A program made the translations under genes and the position numbers. DNA of 11,569 bases. Source: Pseudarthrobacter sp. Lineage in GTDB: Bacteria > Actinomycetota > Actinomycetes > Actinomycetales > Micrococcaceae. Of the stretch, positions 1 through 5,977 are shown in pieces. Position 1 is the first letter of the stretch; each line of letters starts with the position of its first letter. The DNA lies in contig JABFWC010000313.1 of NCBI GenBank assembly GCA_013362385.1, positions 1-11,569 on the forward strand, in the 5' to 3' direction. Under the pieces are notes generated by a model that ran no database searches, was not told the DNA's origin, and saw nothing but the letters and a program-made list of their open reading frames with translations.

Positions 1-2
1 AG

Positions 3-248
3 ACGGCGATCATGTGCAGCGAAACCGTTTGGTGGCGGTGCCACCGCAGGCTCATTGCCGACCATTGCCAGCTGATCGAGCATGTTCCGGTGGAGCACCT
101 GATGCCACCGGCAAAGCGGACGCCGCACGTCCCCACGCAAGGCGTCCGGGTGCTGGGCGCGGAGCTCCGATATGACGTCTTGGACGGGCAGGAAGGGGCT
201 GGAACCGGGACCCTTGACTCAGCGGGGGAACGCTCCTACGGTCAATAG
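3..248 (+). CDS. DUF488 family protein, C-terminal part (cut by window edge)
   Basis: The frame is open from the first bases of the window and stops at 246-248, so only about the last 81 residues are present and the true start lies outside. The visible part begins TAIMCSETVWWRCHRRLIAD, the C-E-...-CHR-..-IAD signature found near the C-terminus of DUF488 proteins, followed by an H-L-M-P and P-H-V-P-T stretch also typical of that family. The biochemical function of DUF488 is not settled; the conserved Cys and CHR suggest a catalytic or ligand-binding pocket. The last 25 or so residues (Gly/Glu/Ala rich) look like a variable tail. A Met at position 12 is in frame, but it lies inside the conserved motif and is not the start. 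The family call rests on motif recognition only. Confidence 0.72.
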   Translation, partial: TAIMCSETVWWRCHRRLIADHCQLIEHVPVEHLMPPAKRTPHVPTQGVRVLGAELRYDVLDGQEGAGTGTLDSAGERSYGQ

Positions 249-283
249 CGACACCCGCTTCTCATGGAATCCAGGGGCATGCA

Positions 284-580
284 ATGCCAATGTCCGAAGA
301 AGAGCGGAGGCTGCTCAAGGAGTTGGAGCTGGGACTGATCGCGGACGATCCCCATCTGGCCATGGAGCTGCTCTCCGGTTACCCCGCCCGCCGCATTCCC
401 GCCGGGCTCATAGCCGGGTCACTTGTTTGCCTGCTCGCCCTGGCGATCGTCGCGGCGGGCGTCGGCAGCCAGGAGGTTGTCGCCGTCGTGGTCGGTGTCC
501 TGCTGCTGGCGCTGGGCGCGTGCCTCCTGCTGAACCGCCCCTTCACTGGCCGGACCGGACGGCACCAGCCCACCGGCTGA
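284..580 (+). CDS. DUF3040 family small membrane protein
   Basis: A 98-residue protein with the classic DUF3040 layout. A charged N-terminal segment (MPMSEEERRLLKELELGL, residues 1-18) precedes an A/D-D-P-H/K-L sequence, then two hydrophobic membrane segments lie at about residues 39-60 and 64-83, with a short polar tail. DUF3040 proteins are common in actinobacteria and have no assigned function. The start at 284 is preceded by a GGGG stretch about 6 nt upstream; an in-frame ATG at 290 is an alternative with longer spacing. It lies 35 bp after the DUF488 gene on the same strand and may be co-transcribed with it. From 419 on, its 3' half is antisense to the tail of the convergent EamA gene. 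Confidence 0.82.
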   Translation: MPMSEEERRLLKELELGLIADDPHLAMELLSGYPARRIPAGLIAGSLVCLLALAIVAAGVGSQEVVAVVVGVLLLALGACLLLNRPFTGRTGRHQPTG

Positions 581-1576
581 TTCAGCCCGCTGCCGCGACC
601 GGGTGGGGGCCGTCAGGATGAAGAGGCTTCCGAGTACGACGGCGGCGCCAAGCCAGCCAAGTGCCGGAAGCCGCTCCCCCACCACCAGCACAGCCAGGAC
701 GGCTGCCACCACCGTTTCGAGCAGGGAGATGCTGGTGGCCGTGCTGGCCCGGACCTGCGCAAGCCCCCGCCCGAACAGCAGGTACCCGGCGAACATCGGG
801 ACCAGTGCCATGTACGCGCCCACGCCGAAGTTGGTCCACGACCCGAGCAGCGGTCCACCGGTAAGCGCCAGGACAGGCATCAGCAGCAGGCCGCCGAGCC
901 CGAACACGCTTCCCATGGCGGCCCGGGATGTGACGCCCCCGGCAATCAGACGGTGCGCACCCCACGAATAGAGCGCATAGGTGGCGCCCGCCGCCCGGCC
1001 CAGGAGGATGCCGGCCGCCGAAGCCCACTGGACCGTTGGCTCGACGGCGGCTGCGGGACCGGCTCCTGCAGCGCCAAAGCCTGCCGGGCCGCGTCCGGCA
1101 AAGGACAGCAGCGCTGCTCCGCCGACGCCCAGGACGGCGCCGGCGGACCAGCGGCGGGTCAGCGGCTTGCGGTCGGCAAACCGTTCGATCAGCGCGGCCG
1201 CCACCGGGGCCGAGCCGATGGAAACGACTGTTCCCACGGCCACGCCGGAGAGGTGCATGGAACTGTAGAACGCCAGCGGATAGACGGCAACGGCCCCCGC
1301 CGCGAGCAGCACCAGCCGCCAGCGTTGCCGGATGCCGGGCCACTGCAGCCTGATGGGGCGGCCTGCCAGCCCCGCCTGCAGCAGTCCGCCCACACCCATC
1401 GCGACGGCCCCGATGGCCAGCGGGCTAACGTCCGGAGCGAAGGTGGCGGCGGTTCCCGTGGTCCCCCACAGGACGGAGGCGGCGACGACGAACAGGGCGC
1501 CCCACAGAGGCACGTTGGAGCTGCCGGTCATGGAGCTGGCTGCCACCGGGTTCCCGGTCACGGAGTTGCCGGTCAC
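419..1576 (-). CDS. EamA/DMT-superfamily transporter
   Basis: A 385-residue drug/metabolite-superfamily exporter with two EamA repeats, at about residues 24-160 and 184-325. The first repeat opens with the typical SVLWGTTGTAATFAP helix; the second contains the conserved S-I-S-L-L-E-T helix and a G-E-R-L-P turn. About ten membrane helices are expected. An Ala/Gly-rich linker (about 161-184) joins the repeats. The GTG start at 1576 overlaps the tetR stop (GTGA), suggesting translational coupling, but no clear Shine-Dalgarno is seen; in-frame GTG at 1561 and ATG at 1531 (closer to the first helix) are alternatives. The substrate is unknown. Odd points are a repeated N-terminal segment (MTGNSVTGNP-like) and a polar tail of about 58 residues after the last helix, which runs antisense through the DUF3040 gene and may be a non-native extension. 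As the second gene behind a TetR repressor, it is probably the regulated efflux or uptake protein. Confidence 0.85.
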   Translation of the reverse strand: MTGNSVTGNPVAASSMTGSSNVPLWGALFVVAASVLWGTTGTAATFAPDVSPLAIGAVAMGVGGLLQAGLAGRPIRLQWPGIRQRWRLVLLAAGAVAVYPLAFYSSMHLSGVAVGTVVSIGSAPVAAALIERFADRKPLTRRWSAGAVLGVGGAALLSFAGRGPAGFGAAGAGPAAAVEPTVQWASAAGILLGRAAGATYALYSWGAHRLIAGGVTSRAAMGSVFGLGGLLLMPVLALTGGPLLGSWTNFGVGAYMALVPMFAGYLLFGRGLAQVRASTATSISLLETVVAAVLAVLVVGERLPALGWLGAAVVLGSLFILTAPTRSRQRAESAGGLVPSGPASEGAVQQEARAQRQQQDTDHDGDNLLAADARRDDRQGEQANK

Positions 1577-2166
1577 TGAGCTGCCAGCATCTGCGCGGCG
1601 ATCAGCCTGGCCTCCCGGAGCCGCTGGGCCCCGCCCTCCAGCCCGGCGCGCGCCAGGGCCCCTTCAAGTAGGAAGGAGAGGTGGGGTGCCAGCCCCGCGG
1701 CGCGTTTCGGATCGTCCGGGAGCAGGTCGCGCAGGTGTTGTGCCAGCAGTTCCTCGACCTCTTCCTTATGCTTGCGCACGGCCTGCCGTCCAGGGTTCCC
1801 CGCCGGCAGTTCGGCCGCGGCGTTGAGGAGCCCGCATCCGCGGAATCCGTGCTGGTAAGCGGAGTTGGCGTGGTCCAGGTAGGCATCAAAGACCGCCAGC
1901 ACCCTGTCCGCTGGAGTTGCCGCCGCTTCCAGCCTGCTCCGGTACAGGTCCAGCCATTCCTCGTGCCGGGCTTCGAGGTAGGCCGCCAACAGCTCCGCTT
2001 TCGAGGAGAAGTTGTTGTAGAGGCTCTTCTTCGCCACCCCGGCCTCGGCGGTGATGGTGTCGATGCCGGTGGCGGCCACACCCCGCGCGTAGAACAGGCG
2101 CGCCGCGGCCTCCAGCAGCAGCTCACGGGCGGGTCTGCGGGCTGGCGGGGCGTCTGTGGTGGGCAT
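1573..2166 (-). CDS. TetR/AcrR-family transcriptional regulator
   Basis: A 197-residue repressor. The N-terminal TetR_N domain spans about residues 14-60, with the recognition part GVAKKSLYNNFSSKAELL at 43-60, matching the family pattern of a helix-turn-helix ending in Y..F..K..L. The remaining helical domain (about 65-195) would bind an inducer and form a dimer. The ATG start at 2166 has a good AAGGAG ribosome site (2175-2180 on this strand's complement) with an 8-nt gap. The stop overlaps the EamA start by 4 nt, so the two form one operon. A palindrome matching TetR-type operators overlaps the deduced -10 just upstream, so autorepression and control of the transporter are likely. The ligand cannot be told from sequence. 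Confidence 0.9.
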   Translation of the reverse strand: MPTTDAPPARRPARELLLEAAARLFYARGVAATGIDTITAEAGVAKKSLYNNFSSKAELLAAYLEARHEEWLDLYRSRLEAAATPADRVLAVFDAYLDHANSAYQHGFRGCGLLNAAAELPAGNPGRQAVRKHKEEVEELLAQHLRDLLPDDPKRAAGLAPHLSFLLEGALARAGLEGGAQRLREARLIAAQMLAAQ

Positions 2167-2184
2167 GGCAGCTTCTCCTTTTGA

Positions 2185-2204
2185 TAGGTAGACCAGTTTA
2201 CCTA
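2185..2204. promoter_or_regulatory. TetR-type operator palindrome
   Basis: A 20-bp imperfect palindrome, TAGGTAGACCAGTTTACCTA, with perfect 6-bp outer arms (TAGGTA/TACCTA) and 16 of 20 symmetric positions. It lies 19 bp upstream of the tetR start and covers the deduced -10 of the tetR-EamA promoter. Sites of this size and place are typical for autoregulating TetR-family repressors. The assignment to this TetR is inferred from position. Confidence 0.72.
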
Positions 2205-2223
2205 CGGGAGGAGGTTGTGCCAG
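2195..2223 (-). promoter_or_regulatory. Candidate sigma70 promoter for tetR-EamA
   Basis: Read on the minus strand, CTGGCA (2218-2223) is a -35 with 4 of 6 consensus matches. It is followed after 17 bp by TAAACT (2195-2200), a -10 with 4 of 6 matches. Transcription would begin about 20 nt before the tetR start and include its ribosome site. The -10 lies inside the palindrome at 2185-2204, so a bound repressor would block it. Confidence 0.5.
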
Positions 2224-2493
2224 ACGGCACCGGCCACCGTCCTGGGACAGGAGGAGTTGTATCCGTCAGGCCAAGTCCCGGCGGAACATCTGCGCCGCTT
2301 CGCCGGGCTTGCAGAAGAGGTGGCGGCGGCAGAAAGCGCGCGGACCGCCGTCGAGCGGAAACGCGCGCAAGTCCTGGCCCTGGCGAGGAAGTCGCGTCTG
2401 CCTGATGACTACCAGCTCGCCTGCGCCAGCAGGCTCAAGCATGACGAGATCTGCAAGATGACCACGGGCCTTCGTTCACGCATCGAGCAGTAA
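2215..2493 (+). CDS. Small protein of unknown function
   Basis: I do not recognise this 92-residue product. The frame has GC-rich third positions like its neighbours. Its second half is a charged, probably helical stretch (Ala/Glu/Arg rich, about residues 22-60) followed by a Cys-containing end, so it is probably a real soluble gene. The start is uncertain. TTG at 2215 directly abuts a GGGAGGAGG sequence (2206-2214), which leaves no normal spacing. TTG at 2257 has an ACAGGAGG only 2 nt upstream. GTG at 2320 lies further in. The gene is divergent from tetR with 48 bp between starts, so the palindrome at 2185-2204 could affect it too, but I see no convincing promoter on this strand. Confidence 0.5.
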   Translation: MCQTAPATVLGQEELYPSGQVPAEHLRRFAGLAEEVAAAESARTAVERKRAQVLALARKSRLPDDYQLACASRLKHDEICKMTTGLRSRIEQ

Positions 2494-2503
2494 AGGCAGG
2501 TCC

Positions 2504-2532
2504 TTGACAGGCCTGGGACCGCGTTCTAAATT
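2504..2532 (+). promoter_or_regulatory. Strong sigma70-like promoter
   Basis: A perfect TTGACA (2504-2509), a 17-bp spacer and TAAATT (2527-2532, 4 of 6 matches to TATAAT). It lies in a locally AT-rich patch that stands out against the GC-rich surroundings. It points to the 36-codon ORF at 2563 and the membrane protein/GH15 genes behind it; the start of transcription should be near 2539-2541. Confidence 0.72.
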
Positions 2533-2554
2533 CGAAATATTCGTTTTTAGAGCG
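2522..2554. promoter_or_regulatory. Inverted repeat over -10 and transcription start (candidate operator)
   Basis: Arms CGTTCTAAA (2522-2530) and TTTAGAGCG (2546-2554) are complementary at 8 of 9 positions, the exception being a T.G pair. The 15-bp AT-rich spacer contains TTCGAA. The repeat covers the -10 and first transcribed bases of the promoter at 2504, the classical place for a repressor. The binding protein is unknown. The repeat does not fit the actinobacterial LexA box. Confidence 0.45.
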
Positions 2555-2562
2555 AGGCTTCC

Positions 2563-2673
2563 ATGTCCAAGTGCGAGCTGTTCTCCTGCCCCGTAACCCT
2601 GTCCCGGGCCGGCCTGTCCCGCGTGGAAGCGGGCATCCGCGGTGGTCAAGTGCCGCAAGGTTGGGCGACTTGA
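2563..2673 (+). CDS. 36-residue small ORF, possible leader peptide
   Basis: An ATG at 2563 opens a 36-codon frame beginning MSKCELFSCPVTLSRAG and ending in a TGA at 2671-2673, one base before the ATG of the next gene (TGAgATG). A weak AGCGAGG lies 6 nt or so upstream. Third positions are mostly G/C. Because the next gene lacks a good ribosome site of its own, translation of this ORF may feed ribosomes to it. There are two cysteines near the N-terminus and no recognised domain. It could be a leader or a small functional protein, or it may be chance; no family support is available. Confidence 0.4.
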   Translation: MSKCELFSCPVTLSRAGLSRVEAGIRGGQVPQGWAT

Positions 2674-2674
2674 G

Positions 2675-3151
2675 ATGGACTGGCAAGGGTGGGGCCTTTT
2701 CGGACTCCTGGCCACCGCGGTTCTGACGATCATCATGATCGCTGCACAGATGGCCGGCCTGACGCGGCTGGACCTGCCGCTGGTGCTTGGCACCCTGGTA
2801 ACGCCAGACCCTGACCGGGCACGCGTGGCCGGGTTCTTCATCCACCTCGCGGCGGGCCAGGTCTTTGCCCTTGGCTATGCCGCGGCATTTGCCCTGCTGG
2901 GAAGGGCAACCTGGTGGATCGGCGCGCTGCTGGGCCTGCTGCACGTGGCAGTTGCCCTGACCGTCATCCTGCCGCTGCTGCCCGGCGTGCACCCGAGGAT
3001 GGCCTCCACCCGCGCAGGGCCCGCCAGTACTGCCGTGCTGGAACCGCCAGGACTCCTCGGCCTGAACTACGGTATCCAAACCCCGGCAGTGGCCATCCTG
3101 GCGCACGTGGCATACGGAGCCGTGCTGGGGCTTTTACTGAGGCCGCTGTGA
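2675..3151 (+). CDS. Four-helix integral membrane protein of unknown function
   Basis: A 158-residue hydrophobic protein with membrane segments at about residues 5-27, 52-76, 79-103 and 136-156. Family-like signatures include TLVTPDPDRARVAGFFIHL before helix 2, PGVHPRM after helix 3 and a PGLLGLNYG loop before helix 4. It resembles uncharacterised membrane proteins of the DUF6789 kind, but I hold that name loosely. I chose ATG 2675 over the upstream GTG 2642, because the extra residues (MVKCRKVGRLE) look non-native and the ATG sits one base after the upstream ORF's stop. Its own stop overlaps the next start (GTGA), so it is translationally coupled to the GH15 enzyme; a role in sugar or envelope biology is possible but unproven. 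Confidence 0.75.
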   Translation: MDWQGWGLFGLLATAVLTIIMIAAQMAGLTRLDLPLVLGTLVTPDPDRARVAGFFIHLAAGQVFALGYAAAFALLGRATWWIGALLGLLHVAVALTVILPLLPGVHPRMASTRAGPASTAVLEPPGLLGLNYGIQTPAVAILAHVAYGAVLGLLLRPL

Positions 3152-5232
3152 GCGTCGCGTGGGGGTGGAAGCACGCATCCACGGCAGGGCAGCAGGCACC
3201 GGCGGGGCAGGAGGCAGCGGCTGGCGCCGAGACGGGGACGGGGCCGGAGGCGGTCGCTGGAACAGACGCCGCCGTCGCGCCCTTCCCTGCTGGGTCCTGG
3301 CAGCCTTCCCCCATTGCCGACTACGGCCTGCTGGGTGATACCCGGACAGCCGCACTGGTGTCGTCCACGGGATCGCTGGACTGGATGTGCGCCCCAACCT
3401 TCGACGGCGAACCGGTTTTCGGCGCCCTCCTGGGAGGAGCGGCAGCCGGCCACTTCCTCGCCGGTCCCGTCGGGCCCGCAGAGTTGCTGCGGCGCCGGTA
3501 CCGCGGCAACACCGCCACAGTGGAAACCACCTGGTCGTCGCGCGGAGGCCGGCTGACGTTGACCGAGGCCATGGTGGCTGAAGTTTCTGGTGCCCTGCTG
3601 CCCGCTACGCTCCTTGTCCGGCGGCTCGCCGCGCACCAGGCTCCGGTAGCCGCCGTCGTCCGCTGTACTCCGCGGCTCGGCGAAACGCACCGTGAGCCGA
3701 GGGTCAGTAGGCGGGGCAGAGACATCGCCTATGAATGGGGCCCGCTGGCCCTGTCGCTGGGCTCCAGCGAGGGCTGCCCGCTCCCGCACGGCGACGAACA
3801 ATTGCTGATGGTGCATCCCGGGCATCCGGTGACGCTGGTCCTTGCCATCGCCTACGGCGAGCCCCTGATCCACGTGGATCCTGAGGCAGCGTGGGAGTTG
3901 GTGCGCGCGGATGAGCGGCGGTGGGAAGCCTGGGCTGCGGAGGTGGACAGCAGCATCCCGTTCCGCGAGGAGGTGCTGCGGAGCCTGCTGACCCTTCGGA
4001 TGCTCACGTTTTCTCCCTCGGGCGCTCCGGTGGCCGCGCCAACCACCTCCCTGCCGGAGGACCCCGGCGGGATGCGGAACTGGGACTACCGGTTTGCGTG
4101 GCCGCGGGATGCCAGCATCGGCGTAGCCGCCTTCCTGCATGCCGGCAAGGCGAACGAAGCCTTGAACTTCCTGGGCTGGCTGCTGCATGCCAGCCGGCTG
4201 CAGCGGCCCCGGCTTCCGGCGCTCCTGACACTGTCGGGCCTTCCCGTCCCCCGCGAGCGCGAGCTGCGGGCCTGGCCCGGGTACTCCGGAAGCGTACCGG
4301 TGCGGACGGGCAATGGAGCAGCAGGCCAGCACCAACTCGACGGTTATGGCTGGGTCCTGGACGCCGCGTGGGTGCTGGTGCAGGGCGGCCACCGCCTGTA
4401 TTCAGAAACCTGGCGGGCCATGCGCGGCTTTGCCGACTTGGTTGCAGCCAACTGGCCTGTGCCGGATGCAGGAATTTGGGAGATCCGCGACGACGCCGCC
4501 CATCATGTCCATTCCAAGCTCATGGCCTGGCTCGCCCTGGACCGGGCGCTGCGGATCGGTTCCTCGCACCACATGGGCCGCAGGCAGCGGCGCCGCTGGG
4601 AGTCTGCGCTGGCTCGTCTTGGCACGGAGATCCGCGCCAAGGGCATCGACCCGGCGCGGGGCACCTACACCCGGACCTACGGGTCGGCGGACCTGGACGC
4701 CGCCCTGCTGGTCCTTCCGCTGATTGGGCTGGAGGACCCGGCGGCGGAAGTGGTTCGCCGCACGGTGGACGCGGTCCGGGATGAACTCGGCGCCGGCGGC
4801 CCCCTCCTGTACAGGTATCCGCCGGGCCAGGACGGACTCCAGGGCGGCGAGGGCGCTTTCCTGCCCTGCTCTTTCTGGCTGGTACAGGCGCTCGCCGTGA
4901 CGGGCAGGGGGACGGAGGCACGTGAAACCTTCTGCTCCCTGCTGGCACTGGCGTCCCCGCTGGGGCTCTTCAGTGAAGAACTGGACCCGGCGTCCGGGGC
5001 CTTCCTGGGAAACTATCCCCAGGCCCTGACCCACGCCGCGCTGGTCCAGGCGGCGCTTGCCCTCCGGGACAACCCATCAGGGCAGGACAACCATCACTGC
5101 AGGATGTGGGAATTTGTTGGGGGCGCCCCGCGTTGTCGCTCTGTTCAGGACTGGAAACCTGACGGCAGTCTAGAATCCAGTCCCGGACAACCAGATAGAA
5201 AGTCGACAGGAGAACCACCACATGTCAGTTGA
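3148..5232 (+). CDS. Glycoside hydrolase family 15 protein (glucoamylase/trehalase-like)
   Basis: A 694-residue cytosolic enzyme with no signal peptide. After a low-complexity Ala/Gly/Pro leader (about 8-50), a trehalase-like N-terminal domain starts with IADYGLLGDTRTAALVSSTG. The catalytic (alpha/alpha)6 barrel includes RNWDYRFAWPRDAS (from 310), GIWEIRD with Glu445 as probable general acid, H-S-K-L-M-A-W-L-A-L-D and FSEELDPASG (Glu610/611) as probable base, so both catalytic sites are kept. Such enzymes hydrolyse alpha-glucosidic bonds in trehalose or maltooligosaccharides; the substrate cannot be fixed from sequence. The GTG at 3148 overlaps the preceding stop by 4 nt; extending the frame upstream would run over the membrane-protein gene. 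The family core ends near residue 638. About 55 further residues with poor codon bias run through the upstream region of the DUF4193 gene and overlap its start by 11 nt, which looks like a lost stop. Confidence 0.88.
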   Translation: MSVAWGWKHASTAGQQAPAGQEAAAGAETGTGPEAVAGTDAAVAPFPAGSWQPSPIADYGLLGDTRTAALVSSTGSLDWMCAPTFDGEPVFGALLGGAAAGHFLAGPVGPAELLRRRYRGNTATVETTWSSRGGRLTLTEAMVAEVSGALLPATLLVRRLAAHQAPVAAVVRCTPRLGETHREPRVSRRGRDIAYEWGPLALSLGSSEGCPLPHGDEQLLMVHPGHPVTLVLAIAYGEPLIHVDPEAAWELVRADERRWEAWAAEVDSSIPFREEVLRSLLTLRMLTFSPSGAPVAAPTTSLPEDPGGMRNWDYRFAWPRDASIGVAAFLHAGKANEALNFLGWLLHASRLQRPRLPALLTLSGLPVPRERELRAWPGYSGSVPVRTGNGAAGQHQLDGYGWVLDAAWVLVQGGHRLYSETWRAMRGFADLVAANWPVPDAGIWEIRDDAAHHVHSKLMAWLALDRALRIGSSHHMGRRQRRRWESALARLGTEIRAKGIDPARGTYTRTYGSADLDAALLVLPLIGLEDPAAEVVRRTVDAVRDELGAGGPLLYRYPPGQDGLQGGEGAFLPCSFWLVQALAVTGRGTEARETFCSLLALASPLGLFSEELDPASGAFLGNYPQALTHAALVQAALALRDNPSGQDNHHCRMWEFVGGAPRCRSVQDWKPDGSLESSPGQPDRKSTGEPPHVS
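5148..5183. repeat. 8-bp perfect inverted repeat upstream of the DUF4193 gene
   Basis: GGACTGGA (5148-5155) and TCCAGTCC (5176-5183) are exact reverse complements separated by 20 bp. A -10-like TAGAAT (5171-5176) lies at the inner edge of the right arm, though no good -35 is placed 16-18 bp before it. The repeat could be an operator for the DUF4193 gene or the remains of a terminator for the GH15 gene. Confidence 0.35.
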
Positions 5233-5521
5233 CTACGACGCTCCGCGGGTGACTCCGGAGGAAGAGCCGAACGTCGCCCTGGAGGAGCTGAAGTCCGACA
5301 AGTCCGGCCGCCGGGAAGCCACCCCGGACGTGGACGAGACGGACCTCGCGGACAGCTTCGAGCTGCCCGGCGCCGACCTCTCCAACGAGGAACTCCTCAT
5401 CCAGGTGGTGCCGGTGCAGGCGGACGAATTCACGTGCATGTCCTGCTTCCTGGTCCACCACCGGAGCCAGCTCGCCCGGGAGAAGGACGGCAAGAAGTAC
5501 TGCAAGGAATGTGAGGGATAG
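5222..5521 (+). CDS. DUF4193 family zinc-ribbon-like protein
   Basis: A 99-residue acidic protein matching the actinobacterial DUF4193 family along its whole length. It has an N-terminal DYDAPR, a central acidic stretch leading to FELPGADLSNEEL, then QADEFTCMSCFLVHHRSQLA and a C-terminal YCKEC. Cysteines 72, 75, 94 and 97 form two C-x2-C pairs, probably one zinc site. The family is widely conserved in actinobacteria and its function is not established; some members lie near sigma-factor or dUTPase genes elsewhere, but not here. The ATG at 5222 has AGGAGA 8 nt upstream. It overlaps the extended end of the GH15 frame by 11 nt but is likely to have its own promoter. Confidence 0.92.
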   Translation: MSVDYDAPRVTPEEEPNVALEELKSDKSGRREATPDVDETDLADSFELPGADLSNEELLIQVVPVQADEFTCMSCFLVHHRSQLAREKDGKKYCKECEG

Positions 5522-5632
5522 CAGGGTGCATCCTGCGGCCCGGTTCCTCGAACCAGGATTTTCCCGCGACCACCACCTTTCCAAGGGGTTGAACATCGCC
5601 AGTGGCAGGAGCTCGACGAGCGGCGCGCACGG

Positions 5633-5920
5633 TTGGGACAGGGGGCAGTGGAAGAATCCCGGACCGAATGGGTGGGCCTCGTTGAGGAGGGCCTGCGCCA
5701 GGTCGACGGCCGGATCCCCGCCGCAAGCCCCGAGGCCAGGGAGCTGGCGCGGCGCTGGGATGAGCTCGGCTCCCGCTTCGACAGCGGCGAGGACACCAAG
5801 GTGGCGGCCCGCACCATGTGGAACGGGAACAGTGCCGAACTGAGCAAGGCCCTGCCGTGGACTGGGCAGCAGCTGCAGCAGCTCATGGCGCACCTGCAGC
5901 AGGCCCGGGACGCCGGCTGA
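5633..5920 (+). CDS. TipAS-like effector domain without DNA-binding domain (possible remnant)
   Basis: The 95-residue product resembles the C-terminal ligand-binding domain of MerR/TipA regulators. The pattern is EW-x-LVEEG near the start, then an ELARRWDELGSRF helix, a D-S-G-E-D turn and an R-T-M-W helix. Homology-like sequence (HRQWQELDERRARLG) continues in frame upstream to about 5585, yet no ATG, GTG or TTG exists between the DUF4193 stop (5519-5521, same frame) and the TTG at 5633, and that TTG has no clear ribosome site. No MerR helix-turn-helix precedes it. This looks like the decayed end of a MerR regulator. Stand-alone TipAS domains do occur naturally (Streptomyces tipA makes one from an internal start), so a functional drug-binding protein is not excluded. 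Confidence 0.55.
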   Translation: MGQGAVEESRTEWVGLVEEGLRQVDGRIPAASPEARELARRWDELGSRFDSGEDTKVAARTMWNGNSAELSKALPWTGQQLQQLMAHLQQARDAG

Positions 5921-5941
5921 CACCAGGCCCCCGGCCGGGGA

Positions 5942-5973
5942 GCGTGAGGATCAGCCAGCTGTCCGGTTCACGC
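5942..5973. terminator. Hairpin between convergent genes
   Basis: GCGTGA (5942-5947) pairs with TCACGC (5968-5973). An inner GGA/TCC (5948-5950 with 5962-5964) lengthens the stem around a 3-nt bulge. It lies in the 57-bp gap where the TipAS-like and ferritin-like genes meet tail to tail. There is no T-run, as is common for GC-rich actinobacterial terminators. A self-complementary CCCCGGCCGGGG at 5929-5940 adds to the structure. Confidence 0.4.
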
Positions 5974-5977
5974 CGAC

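Noticed and set aside
2181..2405. A plus-strand frame overlapping the small gene at 2215, with a well-spaced GTG at 2217
   Set aside because: Its product is Arg/Gly/Pro rich low-complexity sequence, and third-position GC favours the 2215 frame.
2531..2543. TTCGAAATATTCG as a LexA (SOS) box
   Set aside because: It lacks the C-N4-G core and spacing of the actinobacterial SOS box; the larger 2522-2554 inverted repeat explains the symmetry better.
3067..4392. A 441-codon minus-strand frame opposite the GH15 gene
   Set aside because: It is a shadow of the well-supported GH15 coding strand, with no domain or ribosome site.
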